Positions 21,925 through 32,974 of a DNA stretch of 64,000 nucleotides are shown here, piece by piece. The notes under the pieces were generated by a model. It was not told the origin of the DNA. It ran no database searches and saw only the letters and a program-made list of their open reading frames with translations. Position 1 is the first letter of the stretch. Each line of letters starts with the position of its first letter. The DNA comes from Euphorbia lathyris. Lineage: Eukaryota > Streptophyta > Magnoliopsida > Malpighiales > Euphorbiaceae. The stretch spans positions 30,534,501-30,598,500 of the forward strand of contig NC_088917.1 in NCBI RefSeq assembly GCF_963576675.1. The letters run 5' to 3'. The position numbers were made by a program, and so were the translations under genes.

Positions 21925-22895
21925 TAGGGGTACACGTGGTCGGGTAACCAGTCCATTAAGGTTAATTCAGTCGGTTAACCATTTTATCGGTTTTTTTGAA
22001 AACACTAACCATACACTAGTCCACTAAATTCGGTTAACTGCTAATCAGTTAACCAATTATTTCGGTCGGTTAACCTCTTATTTCGGTTTTTAACCATTAG
22101 TAAATAAAAAATAAAAATAATAAAAAAAATTCTAATTTTTATTGTGAGTGAAACGATGGGTCAATGGCGAGTTGAAGAGATTAAGGACGGAGAGGGAGAT
22201 GTACGTGCATTATGTACGTGTGGACTATGGATTAGACACTGCATTTTCCCCTTATATCAACTCTTTAAGGCATCAAATTACTATGCTTTTTGGACCAGAA
22301 TTTTTATCCTCCATGCTTTACCAACTAAGTCCTATGCAGGTACAGTAAAACCTCTATATAGGAATACTCTATACAGGAATAACCTCTATTTTGTTATAAA
22401 AAAAACTCGGTCCCAACTTGGTAATAACCTCTATTACCAAACTCTATTTAGTAATAACCTCCCAATTGTTATACAAATAATCCGGTCCCAAGTGTATTCC
22501 TATATAGAGGTTTTACTGTATATTAATTTCACTAATTATCTACTTTGCGACAAATTTGATAGTACAGAGACATTTGGGATGAAATATTTCATCATTGAGT
22601 CTTAGTCACCGGAAATAATTAGTGTTTCTTATTAAAAAATTTCTATTGATCCCTGTATTTATTTTAAGTGGGATAATATATAATTATATGTATAAATATA
22701 AATATAAATAAATATATTTTTTATATATTTAATTGAATTCGGTCGGTTTCGGTTAACCGCGGTTTTTCGAATATGAAAACCGTAACCGTAACCATTAACC
22801 ACTATTTTTAAAATTAAAAACCGTACACTAGTACATCGGTTAACCTTATTTTCGGTTTGGTTTTTCGGTTTTACGGATTTTTGTGTGCACCCCTA
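21925..22895. mobile_element. Non-autonomous hAT element with 8-bp TSD
   Basis: The left end TAGGGGTACACG and the reverse complement of the right end (TAGGGGTGCACA) match at 10 of 12 positions, the form of plant hAT termini. Flanks are GTTCTGAG (21917-21924) and GTTCTGGG (22896-22903), an 8-bp duplication with one change. The interior is rich in GGTTAACCGAA-like words and has no transposase. A separate MITE is nested at 22343-22518. A truncated inverted relative lies at 16632-16903. Confidence 0.85.
22343..22518. mobile_element. Emigrant-like (pogo-type) MITE nested in the hAT element
   Basis: TIRs of 24 bp: CAGTAAAACCTCTATATAGG plus AATA at the left, and its exact complement at the right end. 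Flanked by TA on both sides (22341-22342, 22519-22520). The end sequence CAGTAAAACCTCTATA is that of the Arabidopsis Emigrant MITE family, mobilised by pogo-like transposases. Length 176 bp, non-coding, with further internal repeats of AATAACCTC. Confidence 0.88.
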
Positions 22896-22903
22896 GTTCT
22901 GGG

Positions 22904-23967
22904 AACTGGTTTCACATCCCTATTTATTGTCTGACATACATCTACGATGATGGGATGCTTGTAGACAAAGTACTTCCCCTCTCTGACATGATCGAGGTGG
23001 GGGTTCTTCCCTTTTGATGTTATTGTCGTTCCTCACCTTTCATTGGACACATCGGGCAGCACTCTCCAAGCCTTCAGCTCTCATTATAGTCACGAGCTTC
23101 GTGTAAGTACATGTATTGTTGTATCTTGTATAGTGTAAATGCATGTACCAATGTGATTTAATGGTTTTAATTTTGTAGGTCGGAAGCTGTGACATCGCCA
23201 ATAGCGCGATGATGCCATTCATGAGCTAGATGAGTTTTGGGCTGATCAGAATCGGGCCACGGTTGATCATCTTACCTTGAGGGATAACCATGACTTTGTG
23301 ACTATCGTGAGGGGTGGTTTGCTTCAGTCTGGACTTCTTGGCTATAAGAGAGCAAATATTGCAAGCTCGAGAGGAGTGGCTCAGAGAGAGAGAGAAAGAG
23401 AGTTTGTATGATTACGACTAGAATAACTCAAACAGAGCTTGTTAGTTCTTTGAGAGCTAGGTTAGATGAAGCCTAGATAACAGATGCGCCTATCAAAGCA
23501 CAAAGAGTCAATATGATGATTGCGCTAACAATGAAGGATTTGAGTAGGAGACGAGCGGTGAGGAGGATGGCGACTTCAATTCTAGTGATGATGATCAAGG
23601 AGGAGGCGACGAAAGCACTAGAGCGGAGACATGATGATGGGAGGGAGTGTAGTTGATACATGATCCTTTTATATTGTACTTTTTGTGTGACTGATACTTT
23701 ATTCTCTTCTATATACTTTGACACTCTATCTATTACTTTTTATTCCACTTATGCTTGTGAGTTTGTGTGTAATCTTCACGAGGGTAAGATATGGAATCAT
23801 TTTTGTAAGTTGTCAACAAATCGCATAATCACAGTTACCATGACAATGGTAATCACGTAAGCGCAACATTCTTCAGATTCGATGATCGTGTAAGCGCGAT
23901 TAGCGATAAGGATGATCCCGTAAGCGCAATTAACACTGTTGTTTGCAAAAAAAAAAAAAAAAAAAAT
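22904..23967 (+). pseudogene. Unrecognised decayed coding-like region ending in A-tract
   Basis: Continues the remnant of 21459-21924 past the hAT element. A readable piece at ~23200-23400 gives DDAIHELDEFWADQNRATVD then HLTLRDNHDFV, helix-forming text, and ~23560-23640 is rich in Asp/Ser/Gly. Stops and frame changes throughout. Three words of the form GTAAGCGC(A/G)A recur at 23856-23935, followed by a run of 21 A at 23947-23967 that could be the tail of a retroposed element. Family unknown. Confidence 0.35.
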
Positions 23968-24029
23968 CCAAAATTATTTCATTCTTCTACTAAAATTAGG
24001 TCTATTTTCACCCTTTAAATACATCTTCA

Positions 24030-25440
24030 AAACTTGAGTTATGATATCAGACTTTCTTTACTCCCAAACCCTTGTTGGAGCTCTAAAAATTAGATTCTCA
24101 ACCATACTGGAAGAAAAATTAAAGATTATCAAAGAATGGGTTCACAAACTTGAATGGGGAACTTTGTCTTGGGCTCAAATCTTTAACCTTAACTCTCTGT
24201 GCCATGCAGCAATTGGGTACCACTTCCTCAAAGTTGCTTCAGCATTCTAGGACCCTAATTATCATGTATTCCATTCCGGATAACAGGAATTATGCCATTT
24301 GATTGAAGCATTCAAGGCCATCATGGGAGAAAACACTGCTTTGCTTCCGGAGGAAACTATTAAAGCAAGGGCTATAGACCCCATAGTTTTTAAGACTCCA
24401 AAATTTATTATTATAATACATTTTTAATCCATAAAAAAAATTCAACATATAAATATCTTAAAATAATAATTAACTTACTATAATACATATTAACAGTTAC
24501 GTAAAAAAAAAATTCTTAATTTATGTAATTAATATCAATTAGTTAACATTAACCATAGTACTTTGTTACTTGTTTATTAGATTTTTAACTTTTTTATTTG
24601 TTTGTACCCATTGAAAAGTTTCACGTTTTTCATTTTTTTTCTTGTACCATTAGAGTACATCTATAACCCCTAACAAGAGTTTGAGGCTTTTCACATTCTT
24701 TTACTATTAGATTTTAAAATATACATGCCGTCTAGACCTAGAAAAGAACCCTATATATTCCTTATTTTCTTTTTTCTTTTCATCATTTTCCATAAAAAAA
24801 ACATAATGTTGTAATCATCTATAATTCTTTTAAAAGATCTCTCATTATTGTCATATTATTCCTTTTTTCTTTTATGGATTTTTCATCAACTCGTGATTTT
24901 TTTATCCCTGGTGTTATTATCATTTTCCTCGGTTGCTTCTGCAGTAAGAAGTTTTTCTAAACTAAAATTAATGAAAAAATTACTTAAAATCAACCATGTC
25001 ACAAAAAACAAAACAAATGAATTTTATCTATCGAAAATGACTTGTCAGAAGGAATTGATAATAAAAGTTTAATCAACGAATTTGCATCAAAGAAATCTAG
25101 AAGAATAAATTTCATATAGAAATATGTATATAAATTTCAAAATATCTCCTTTCAATTTTTTTTTTCAAAAGTCCTAATTGAATAATTCGTCTAAGGCCTG
25201 CTAACACGTAGAAACGGCCCTACCCCACCCCCTCCAAACCAGCCTTCCCTAAGGTTAGTCCTGCTTATCCGCAACTGATGTATGAATTGTTCGGGTTATC
25301 TACTCAAGAGGTCCACGAACTTGTCACTTCTAAACAATGGGTAAGAATTCTCAAGCTCGCTGACCATGTCAATAAATTGGATCACTTAACTGTCTGCTCG
25401 AAATGGATCATATGCTTCATTCATTCATGGGTTAGTTACA
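24030..25440 (+). pseudogene. DUF7745-like (retroelement-associated) pseudogene, split
   Basis: The first part (24041-24365) reads KEWVHKLEWGTLSWAQIFNL then SLCHAAIGYHFLKVASAF and, after a TAG, DPNYHVF and LIEAFKAIMGE. The second part (25222-25400) reads PKVSPAYPQLMYELFGLST and EVHELVTSKQWVRILKLADH. Together these match, in order, the domain (DUF7745) I know from gag-like plant proteins. Between the parts lie ~830 bp of unrelated AT-rich DNA (24372-25200), so the pseudogene was split by an insertion. Several stops. The family name is from memory of motifs and is moderately sure. Confidence 0.5.
24372..25200. mobile_element. AT-rich insertion splitting the DUF7745-like pseudogene
   Basis: Defined by the break in the surrounding coding similarity. 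Contains a hydrophobic 74-residue chance ORF (24848-25072) and ATTTTTAATCC/TTAAAATAAT-type text. No TIR or TSD could be fixed. Confidence 0.4.
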
Positions 25441-25444
25441 TGAA

Positions 25445-26039
25445 TATCATAATTAACTACAAAATTACAACTAAATCACATTATCAAACTTAATTCGGAA
25501 TATGTCATTATTTTCCATATATAACAAATAAAGTATGCTTTTACACCCTAATTTAAAAATTCTAAAATCCAATTCATAAATTCTAAACTCTAGACAATAT
25601 ATCCTAGACCCTTAATTTATAAACTCCAATTCTTAAAATTGATTAAAAATAATGATTTTATTAGTTTGACATAATTAAAAATTAAGACTTGACTAATTTT
25701 TCAAATATGAATTTATATGTAAATTTCTCTTCATGGATATGTATCGTTTGGAAGCAAGCAGAAGAGACAAGAGTAGACTTTTCCGTTATTAGAATTTCCC
25801 TTAAATAAGATGTTATCAAGACATTTTTCCCCAGGGAATACTAACAACTTGAAAGATGCACTATTTTCTCATTAATTAAAACTAGGTTACTTACATATCA
25901 ATATACTATTTATAGGATTGCTGTAACAAGAAATGACTATACTAAGGAATAAAAGGATAAAATCCTGGTGTCTTCTTCTTCTTCTTTGTGATAAACCTTT
26001 AAATCTAAATGCCCAAACATTAATCATTTTCATTATCCT
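25445..26039 (-). other. AT-rich spacer with probable LTR remnant of the copia fragment
   Basis: Immediately beyond the - strand copia fragment. On the - strand, TTTAAGGGAGG at ~26040 reads as a polypurine tract, and a TATA-like CTATAAATAG occurs at ~25916. This fits a 3' LTR spanning roughly 25810-26030. No direct copy elsewhere in the window to confirm it. Confidence 0.4.
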
Positions 26040-27830
26040 CCCTTAAACTAGACTTGATAAGGGTTGATCAAGCCGAGTTTTCCCGAAAGAAATCGTAGAT
26101 GAGGAGAGTGTTGTGCCTTAGTGAATAAACCTGCTAGTTGCACGGCGGAGGAAATAGGCATTAGCTTGATCATACATGACTGGACTCGTTCTTTAATCAC
26201 ATGGCAGTCGATGTCGATATGCTTAGTCTGTTTGTGAAAAAGTGGGTTCTGAGCTATATGCATGACAGATGTGTTGTCGCAAGAGAGAAGAGATGAAGTA
26301 GTTGGAGTAATGTCTAGATCGAACAACAGATTCATGAGCTAGTATGGTTAGCACAAAGTAGAGGCTATAGCCTTGTATTTGGCTTTAGACAATGAACATG
26401 ACATAGTGTTCTGCTTTTTGGACCGCTATGAGACAATAACAGGCCCTAAAATGATGTATTTGGTGTTGGATTTTTGAGTTTTTGGACAGGTGGCCCAGTT
26501 GGAATCGGAGAAAGCATGAAGACAGGGGGTTGTTATGAGCAGGGAAAAACAAACCCAATCATATAGTCCTTTTAAGTTAACGTAATACCCTGTGAACTCT
26601 TTGTTGATAATCTAAAGTGAGTTGGTTTGGATGTTGTGATGGTTGGTTTACTATGTATGAAAGGTCTGGTCTAATGTGGATGAGGTAAAATAGTTTCCCT
26701 ATCAACTATTGATAGGGAGTGACATCTGGTAAGGCAGTAGGTTGGTAACGCTGGTGATGAAGCTGGTTTACAGTCAATAAAGTCCATTTCTTGTAACAAT
26801 TCTAATGTATACTTTTTTTTGTGACATGTGGAGACCTTGGGTGTTGTAGGCGAACTCAAAGCCTAGGAAGTAACATATGGCTCTAAGGTCCTTGATGCTT
26901 AATGATTCATCAAAGTGTCTCTTAGCGTTGTTGAAGGCGTGGCTGTCATTCCCAGTAATGATGACATCGTCCATAAAAATTAGCATTACCGTTGTGGAGT
27001 CGTTTTTTTTCTGATGAACAACGAAGGGTCAACTGCTGATTGATGAAAGCCTATGGATTTGATGGTCGTTTGTGAGCTTTGCATTCAATTGTCTACTTGT
27101 TTGACGGAGCCCATATAGGGATTTTTTAATTTACACACTTGCTGTGTGGAATCTCCTTGTACCTCTGGTGGTAGTGTCATATACACTTATTCATCTAGAT
27201 CCCCATGAAGGTATGCATTGTCAATATCTAGTTGATGTATATTCCATTGCTTAGCTACAACTATTGCGAGCAGAGCTCTTATTATGGTAAACTTTGCTAC
27301 ATGGGCAAAGGTGGTCGTGAAGTTCACTCCTTGCTGGGTGTATCCATTCGCCATAAGCCTGGCCTTGAACCTTGCGATGCTACCATCTGCCTTTTGTTTG
27401 AGTTTGTAGACCCATCTACAACGATTGGTCTTTTCCCTTCAGGTAACATAACGAATTACCAAGTTTGGTTTGATTCTAAAGCTACTAATTCTTCATTCAT
27501 TTCCCGTTTCCAGTTTTCATATGACTGTGCTTGTTTATATGATGCAGGCTCAATGTGGCAAGTGACATTGATGGCAAACGCTTGCTTGGCTGGTGATAAT
27601 TTGTTGTATGACAAGTGCTTTGATAGATAATGTGGTGAGTTTGTGAGGCAAGGTAAGGGGTGTCCTTGTATCATGGCTATGTGATAGTCCATCAAGTATG
27701 TAGGAATTCTCATTGTTCTGATGGGTCTTCTTGCTGCTTCTTCCTGATGTGTGTTCGATGTGTCTCTGGCTTCCTCTATGTAGTTGTTGTCTGCCTGTAT
27801 AGTGTCAATGCTTTGTGTGTCTCTGCTTGC
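26040..27830 (-). pseudogene. Decayed Ty1/copia pol (integrase linker, RT, RNase H)
   Basis: Read leftwards: the linker/RT start at 27713-27456 (LSPAKQAFAINVTCHIEPAS, NEELVALESNQTW), RT at ~27440-26990 in broken frames (KLKQKADGSIARFKARL, LDIDNAYLHGDL), RT palm and thumb at 26986-26671 (the palm reads FMDDVIITGND where YVDD is usual) and the RNase H end at 26335-26048 (SCDNTSVMHIAQNP, HKQTKHIDIDCHVIKERVQS). Many stops and frameshifts. The wording is so close to the copia element at 61595-64000 that both belong to one family; this copy is older. Confidence 0.85.
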
Positions 27831-27833
27831 ATG

Positions 27834-28185
27834 TACTATAAAAATGAAAACGATGTTTGCACTATTATATGTTTATATGTTGATGACTTGCTGATTTTTG
27901 GATCTAATATTCACGTTGTGAAATCCATGCTATGTAAAAATGTTGACATGAAATATCTAGGACAAACAAAAATCATACTTGGCATCGAGATAAATAGGTC
28001 TGAAAATGGAATATCTTTAGATCAATCTCACTACATTGAGAAGATTCTAAAGAAATATTATTACTTTGACTGTAAACCTGCATGAACACCTTATGCCCTA
28101 GTGCAAAGCTTTTTAAGAACACTAGAGACAGTGTACGAAAATCATAATATGCTAGCATAATTAGAAGCCTATGATATGCCATGTG
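27834..28185 (+). pseudogene. Ty1/copia RT fragment, opposite strand
   Basis: YYKNENDVCTIICLYVDDLL, then LGQTKIILGIEINRSENGIS and QSHYIEKILKKYYYFDCKPA followed by a TGA and a readable TPYALVQSFL. This is the catalytic YVDD block and the following thumb region of a copia RT from a different lineage than the - strand fragment that ends at ~27830. It continues after an insertion at ~29825. Confidence 0.8.
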
Positions 28186-28843
28186 GTACTGGTTCTATGT
28201 ACATATTGTGCACAATTGGTGTAAATATATAAGTAGCTTAGTTTATGTAAATAATGGATATGTGGTTATATGTAAAGTTTATTTCTATATTTCAGCTTTG
28301 TTGTAATTGCGGTACTATCATGTACTTCAATTGTTATATGTACATGTGCATGAAAGAGGTTACATAAAAGATATTATATGTACATGTTATGCGACACATC
28401 GAATAAAAAAGTCAGTCGTCTATTATAACATCGAATGAGCATCAAAATAAAAAGAATGTTATTTTATAATGTGTAACACGACATCAGATTAATGAAATAC
28501 TGTCATACTAAAACGTTAAGATGACATAAATGAAAAATCCAACTGTCGTATAATAATCTACGTAGTCACATAGCACTAATTGTTTTAACAGTTTATAAAA
28601 TAAAAATGTCATGTGAAATACTCTCATAAGACATGTATAACTAAATACATTTTCATCTTAATGACTTTACTATGATAGAATTTAAAAAAAAAAAAAAAAT
28701 TGTTGTCGTAACTACACTACAATGGCAGATACAAACGTAACATATGTCATACTATACGTAAAAGTTCCAGTGTTTCACTCACTCTAGTGACGGACTATAT
28801 AAAAGATCTGTCTTTAGAATACATCCAGTATGATGGTTCCTAA
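28186..28843. other. Non-coding insert between copia parts
   Basis: AT-rich DNA separating the two parts of the + strand copia remnant. It resumes on the far side of the hAT element (29555-29820). No ORF and no ends identified. Confidence 0.4.
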
Positions 28844-29546
28844 TAGACATGTTCATGGGTTGGACCGGGCCTAATCGGGTTTATCATATATTTACATTGT
28901 CCAAGCCCAACTCGGCCCTTAATATATTCACATAGGACTCGGACCGGACTGGGCTAGGCTAAAAAAAGAATTGTCAAACCCAACCCGACCCGTTCAACTA
29001 ATATATAATTAAAAACAAAAATTAATTATAATTTTAACAATTAAAATATAATTAATTTTTCTCAAATTTTTTTTATTAAATTAATATGTACTGGTAAGAC
29101 GTGAAGTAACTTTTAATTTTTAACAAAATCAAATCTTTATTAATAATCAATTTTTTTAAAAGAATAAATTAACAATCAGTTCAACAAACAGTGTATAATA
29201 TATTTGGTCCAAAAAAAACAGTGTATAATATATATTATACATATCCACTAAAAAAAGTAAAGTATTATACATATCATAATTTATATTAAAATTCAATCAA
29301 TTAATCAATATTTATTTTAGGGTAATTGTTATCCTAAAATAATAAAAAATTATATATATAGAGAGGTGGAGCAGGCCGGGCCGGGCCAACTCGGATTTAT
29401 AATCCCAAGCCCAACCCATTTTATATGCGGGTTTATGCAGGTTCGGGCCGGACCAGGTCAAATGATGAATATACATGTCCAAGCCCAACCCATGATGGAC
29501 GAGCTTGGGCGGGTTTGACGGGCTAATGGGTTCATGAACAAGTCTA
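28844..29546. mobile_element. Non-autonomous hAT element with 8-bp TSD
   Basis: Left end TAGACATGTTCATGGGTT; reverse complement of the right end TAGACTTGTTCATGAACC. Flanks are GTTCCTAA (28836-28843) and GTTCTTAA (29547-29554), an 8-bp duplication with one change. The subterminal parts are rich in GGCCGGGCC, GCCCAAC and CGGGTTT words on both sides, and the core is AT-rich. Same family type as 42316-42847. No transposase. Confidence 0.85.
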
Positions 29547-29824
29547 GTTCTTAATAATAATACCGTCATCGTAACAATGAAAAAATGAAAAAGAGCGCAA
29601 GTAAGCATCTGTCATGTGATGCTGCTAGAGATGACAAAGCGCAACCGTCGTCTGATGCACCATAGCCACAACAAATGAAGAAGCAGGCTGGTTGAGAGGT
29701 CTGTTAGTTAAGATTTTCTTATGGAAAAAACCAATTCCAATAGTTTTGATCCACTGCGATAGTACCGTAGCTATGCTAACATTCAGAACCATTACTATAA
29801 TGATAAAAAAAATGACAAATACGT

Positions 29825-29975
29825 CATAAGCATGACACTATTAGAGAGCTACTCTCTAAAGAAGATGTTAGAGTGAATCATGTATATTCTGAAGAGATTT
29901 AGTCGATCCTTCAACGAAAGGATTAGCTAGAGAGAAAGTCCAAAGTACCTTAAAAAGTGTGGGACTTATGCCCAT
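29825..29975 (+). pseudogene. Ty1/copia RNase H C-terminal remnant
   Basis: HDTIRELLSKEDVRVNHVYS then EEI, stop, and a DPFTKG-like segment with further stops. This is the last part of copia RNase H, matching in strand and lineage the RT fragment at 27834-28185. The sequence between them was replaced or expanded by later insertions. Confidence 0.65.
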
Positions 29976-30183
29976 ACTGTGATGAGTTACACATAATGGT
30001 AACACAACCTATAGACTAGAGATCCCAACAAATAGGTTCGATAGGTAAGTACAAGTTATGATGTAATAGGAGTTTAGATCATGCATTTTGAAGCATGAAT
30101 TTCCTGATGCGATATTAGATAAAGGTAGTAGAAACTCTTAATAAGATCTATGCTCCATTTGAAGTGAAGGACATGATTTTGAT

Positions 30184-30345
30184 CATATGGACCTTAATAA
30201 CCATGTAGTATTTGGTCATTCACCGTTAGATCTAGGCTTATTAGAATCCGATGGTGAGGATTCAAAGCATCCCAAGGCTTAAATTTAATAAACCTAAATC
30301 TAACGGTGAATTACTAAATTTATTTGATCATTAAAGTTCATGTGT
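30184..30345. repeat. ~60-bp inverted repeat (MITE-like)
   Basis: The arm 30184-30241 and the arm ~30288-30345 are imperfect complements, strongest over TTCACCGTTAGAT(C/T)TAGG. It lies in the 3' untranslated part of the + strand copia remnant, so it inserted there later. No ORF. Confidence 0.7.
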
Positions 30346-30673
30346 AAGTACATAGCTAGAAGAGTACTTCTGATAGACTCATCTATGTGAATGTGGAAGT
30401 GAAACCGCTTCCTATGAGTTTAGGGAAAAACTCTAAAGCATTCATTATACCAGGATAGATGTACATGGCCATAAATGCATGAGCTATTTGAACTACATCC
30501 TGAAAAGGTTTGATGTGGTATAATGTCAGTGATAGAGTTCAAGACTACGAGTCACTCTAGTATAATCCGAATTATATGCATTATGCAAGAGTTCAAATCG
30601 GAAGATACATTTGTCTATGCTCAATCTTATGCTACTGCTTAGTAAAATGTTTTTAAAAATTCAAGTTGAAGAT

Positions 30674-31410
30674 TGTTGAGCTAGGCCCAAAAGTTTGAAT
30701 TTACATTGACACCGAAAGCTTTAAAATTTGCCCTCAAGGATAAAAGATGGTATAAGCATCCCACATTGATTTTTTTTTTTTTCATTTATAAGTGCAATTT
30801 ATTAAGAGGGTCCTCACACTCTTAAGTGTACTCTAAAGAGTATCTCACTTTTGTAAAAAGTTAGAACCTATATGATGCTTGACCACCACATACACCCGCG
30901 CTGCCATCGTGTGACCGAGTGGGTCTGGGTTGGATTGAGTTGGTGTGTTTTGGGAAATTTTCGTTATTGATTTAATTAAAATTTTCAAAAATCATTTTAA
31001 TTAAATAAATTATTTTCTCAATATCTATTTTATTAAGTTGAATTAGTCTAGTGGATTTAGTCTCACCACTATCTTGATATTGTTTCCGTTTTTGCTCCAC
31101 TTGACTAATATAAAAAGACTGCTTCTTGTTCAGCTATAAATATTATCAATTTTCGCATTCTAATACACTGCATTTTTTTCATAAACAGTTTCTTCCTCAA
31201 ACAGTTTTTTTGTTCCAAAATTGAACTGATCAATTGTTTCGAGTGTATGTATTAACTGATTATGAGCTGTGAAATTCAGAATCATATTCCTTTGTGACTG
31301 GACTGTTTTATCCTGAAAGAGACCAATATTTCAGACTGCTTGTATAATTCAGAAGCAATGCCGTAAACACCTTAGAGCAACCTCGTCCGCTACTCATCCC
31401 ATATTACTTT
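30674..31410 (+). repeat. Probable 3' LTR of the + strand copia remnant
   Basis: TTGAAGAT followed by TGTTGAGCTAGGCCC has the look of a polypurine tract plus LTR start (TGTTG). The remainder has LTR-like features: GATGGTATAAGCATCCCAC, an AT-rich R/U5 region and TATAAATATTATC at ~31134. The 5' partner LTR is not in the window, so the right end is approximate. Confidence 0.5.
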
Positions 31411-31906
31411 GTCCTCTATTAATGCAACAACAAATATTTATTGCAATATTCCTAGAAAAAGAATCCAAAGATAATTTGCCTAAGGAACCAAGCCCACTAA
31501 CTCAAGTTAATTTCCTTTCTCTTACTCTATGGCATGCAAACCCCTCTAGGCTTGTCATGTCCACTAGGCATAGCCAGCAAATTGGGCTAACTATTCTAGT
31601 CTCTTCCTGGGCCTTAGGTTGCAACTGTAGCAGAATAGTAATGTTACATGGTTCAAAAGACACTATTTCTCAAAGGCAGCAAAAGTTGAAATAAATAGTG
31701 TAAGGCAGGGCAAGGAAGCCCATTCTTTGTTAAAATGATTGGCCCTAATTTTGGTATCTTTAGGCAGTACTGGTGCCTAACTTTGCATTGTTGACAAAGA
31801 GAAAGACTGTCCATTACTTTTTCTTTGAATTGATAAGACACATCTCTGCTATATTTCAGACTCTTCTTTTTCTTTTTCTTTATTTGTATTTGCAGATTTA
31901 AAGCCA

Positions 31907-31937
<31 letters not shown>

Positions 31938-32974
31938 GCTCAGTGATCCGTATGCATATGCACCAACAACCATAACCCCATCGAGAATAAGGCCTGCCCT
32001 GCCCCTGCCCCTGCCCCTGCTCTTTCAATTATTTCTCCACCAATAATTTCATTCTAGCTGTAGGTCCTCTCTTTCTTTCTTTTTTTCTTTCTTTCAATTA
32101 TATATCTATGTATTTCTTCTATGGATTCTCACTCTCCTTTCAGATTGTGTCTTCCCATTTTTTACCAACTATCTCTATCTCTATCACTCTGATATGACTA
32201 CTCCTTTTTCATGTTTACCTTAACCACTGTTGCCTAACCAGCTTAGTTCCCTTTTCGTGCCATGTAAGTATCGAGTTAGTGTTAAATAAGTTAACTTTAA
32301 GCAAACCCCAAACATATTGTATTATTATCGCATCAACTCAAGTTAATGTCGATTTCATATCATGCATACATATTACGTGCAATTTTTGTTTTGAATATCC
32401 TTAACATCTATCCCTCCAATTCATTTACTTTTTACGTGCCACATGGCAACACATCGTATTGTTGACATGGCAACCACAACAACTTTTTGGTAATCAAAAT
32501 TGTCGGATTTGATCATAAAGATTTTATTGTCATAAATTTGCTAGTTTAGTAGTTTTATTAGGTCAAAATATATTTTAGCGACCGCTTCTGATGGACAAAA
32601 CTATTATTTTAGGGACTATAGAAACTTTTTACTTTAATAGTGACATGTAAGAATATCATGAGATATAAGAATAACTTTCAGTATCAGTGTGATTTTCAAA
32701 TTAGCATAATGATCTATTACCTCTTTAATAAAACACTAATCCATTAAATTCGCATTAGGTTCATGTGTTTTATCGGGTTGCATACGAGGTAGCCTCAGAT
32801 ATCTGATCAATAATGTCTATATTGGTTCAAAGTTTAGGTTTTGGGGTCATTATAGATGATCCAATTGGACAAAACCATATGAAATGGATTAGAAAAAACT
32901 TAAGCCTGTAGATTTAGGCAATGCTTAGCCAAGGCAACCAAAAGAAATTGAAAGGGTATAGCTTAAGTAAAGTG
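31411..32974. other. Intergenic region 3' of the AGG3-like gene
   Basis: Includes (CT)n at 31910-31937 and (CCCTGC)n at ~31993-32020. The remainder is AT-rich with no supported ORF. The first ~150 bp left of 32974 is expected to be the 3' UTR of the - strand gene. Confidence 0.6.
31910..31937. repeat. (CT)n microsatellite
   Basis: Fourteen CT units, followed 55 bp later by four to five CCCTGC units. Confidence 0.95.

Noticed and set aside
24848..25072. Hydrophobic 74-residue ORF resembling a signal peptide or membrane segment
   Set aside because: AT-rich T-run translation in the insert splitting the DUF7745-like pseudogene; no homology or gene context.
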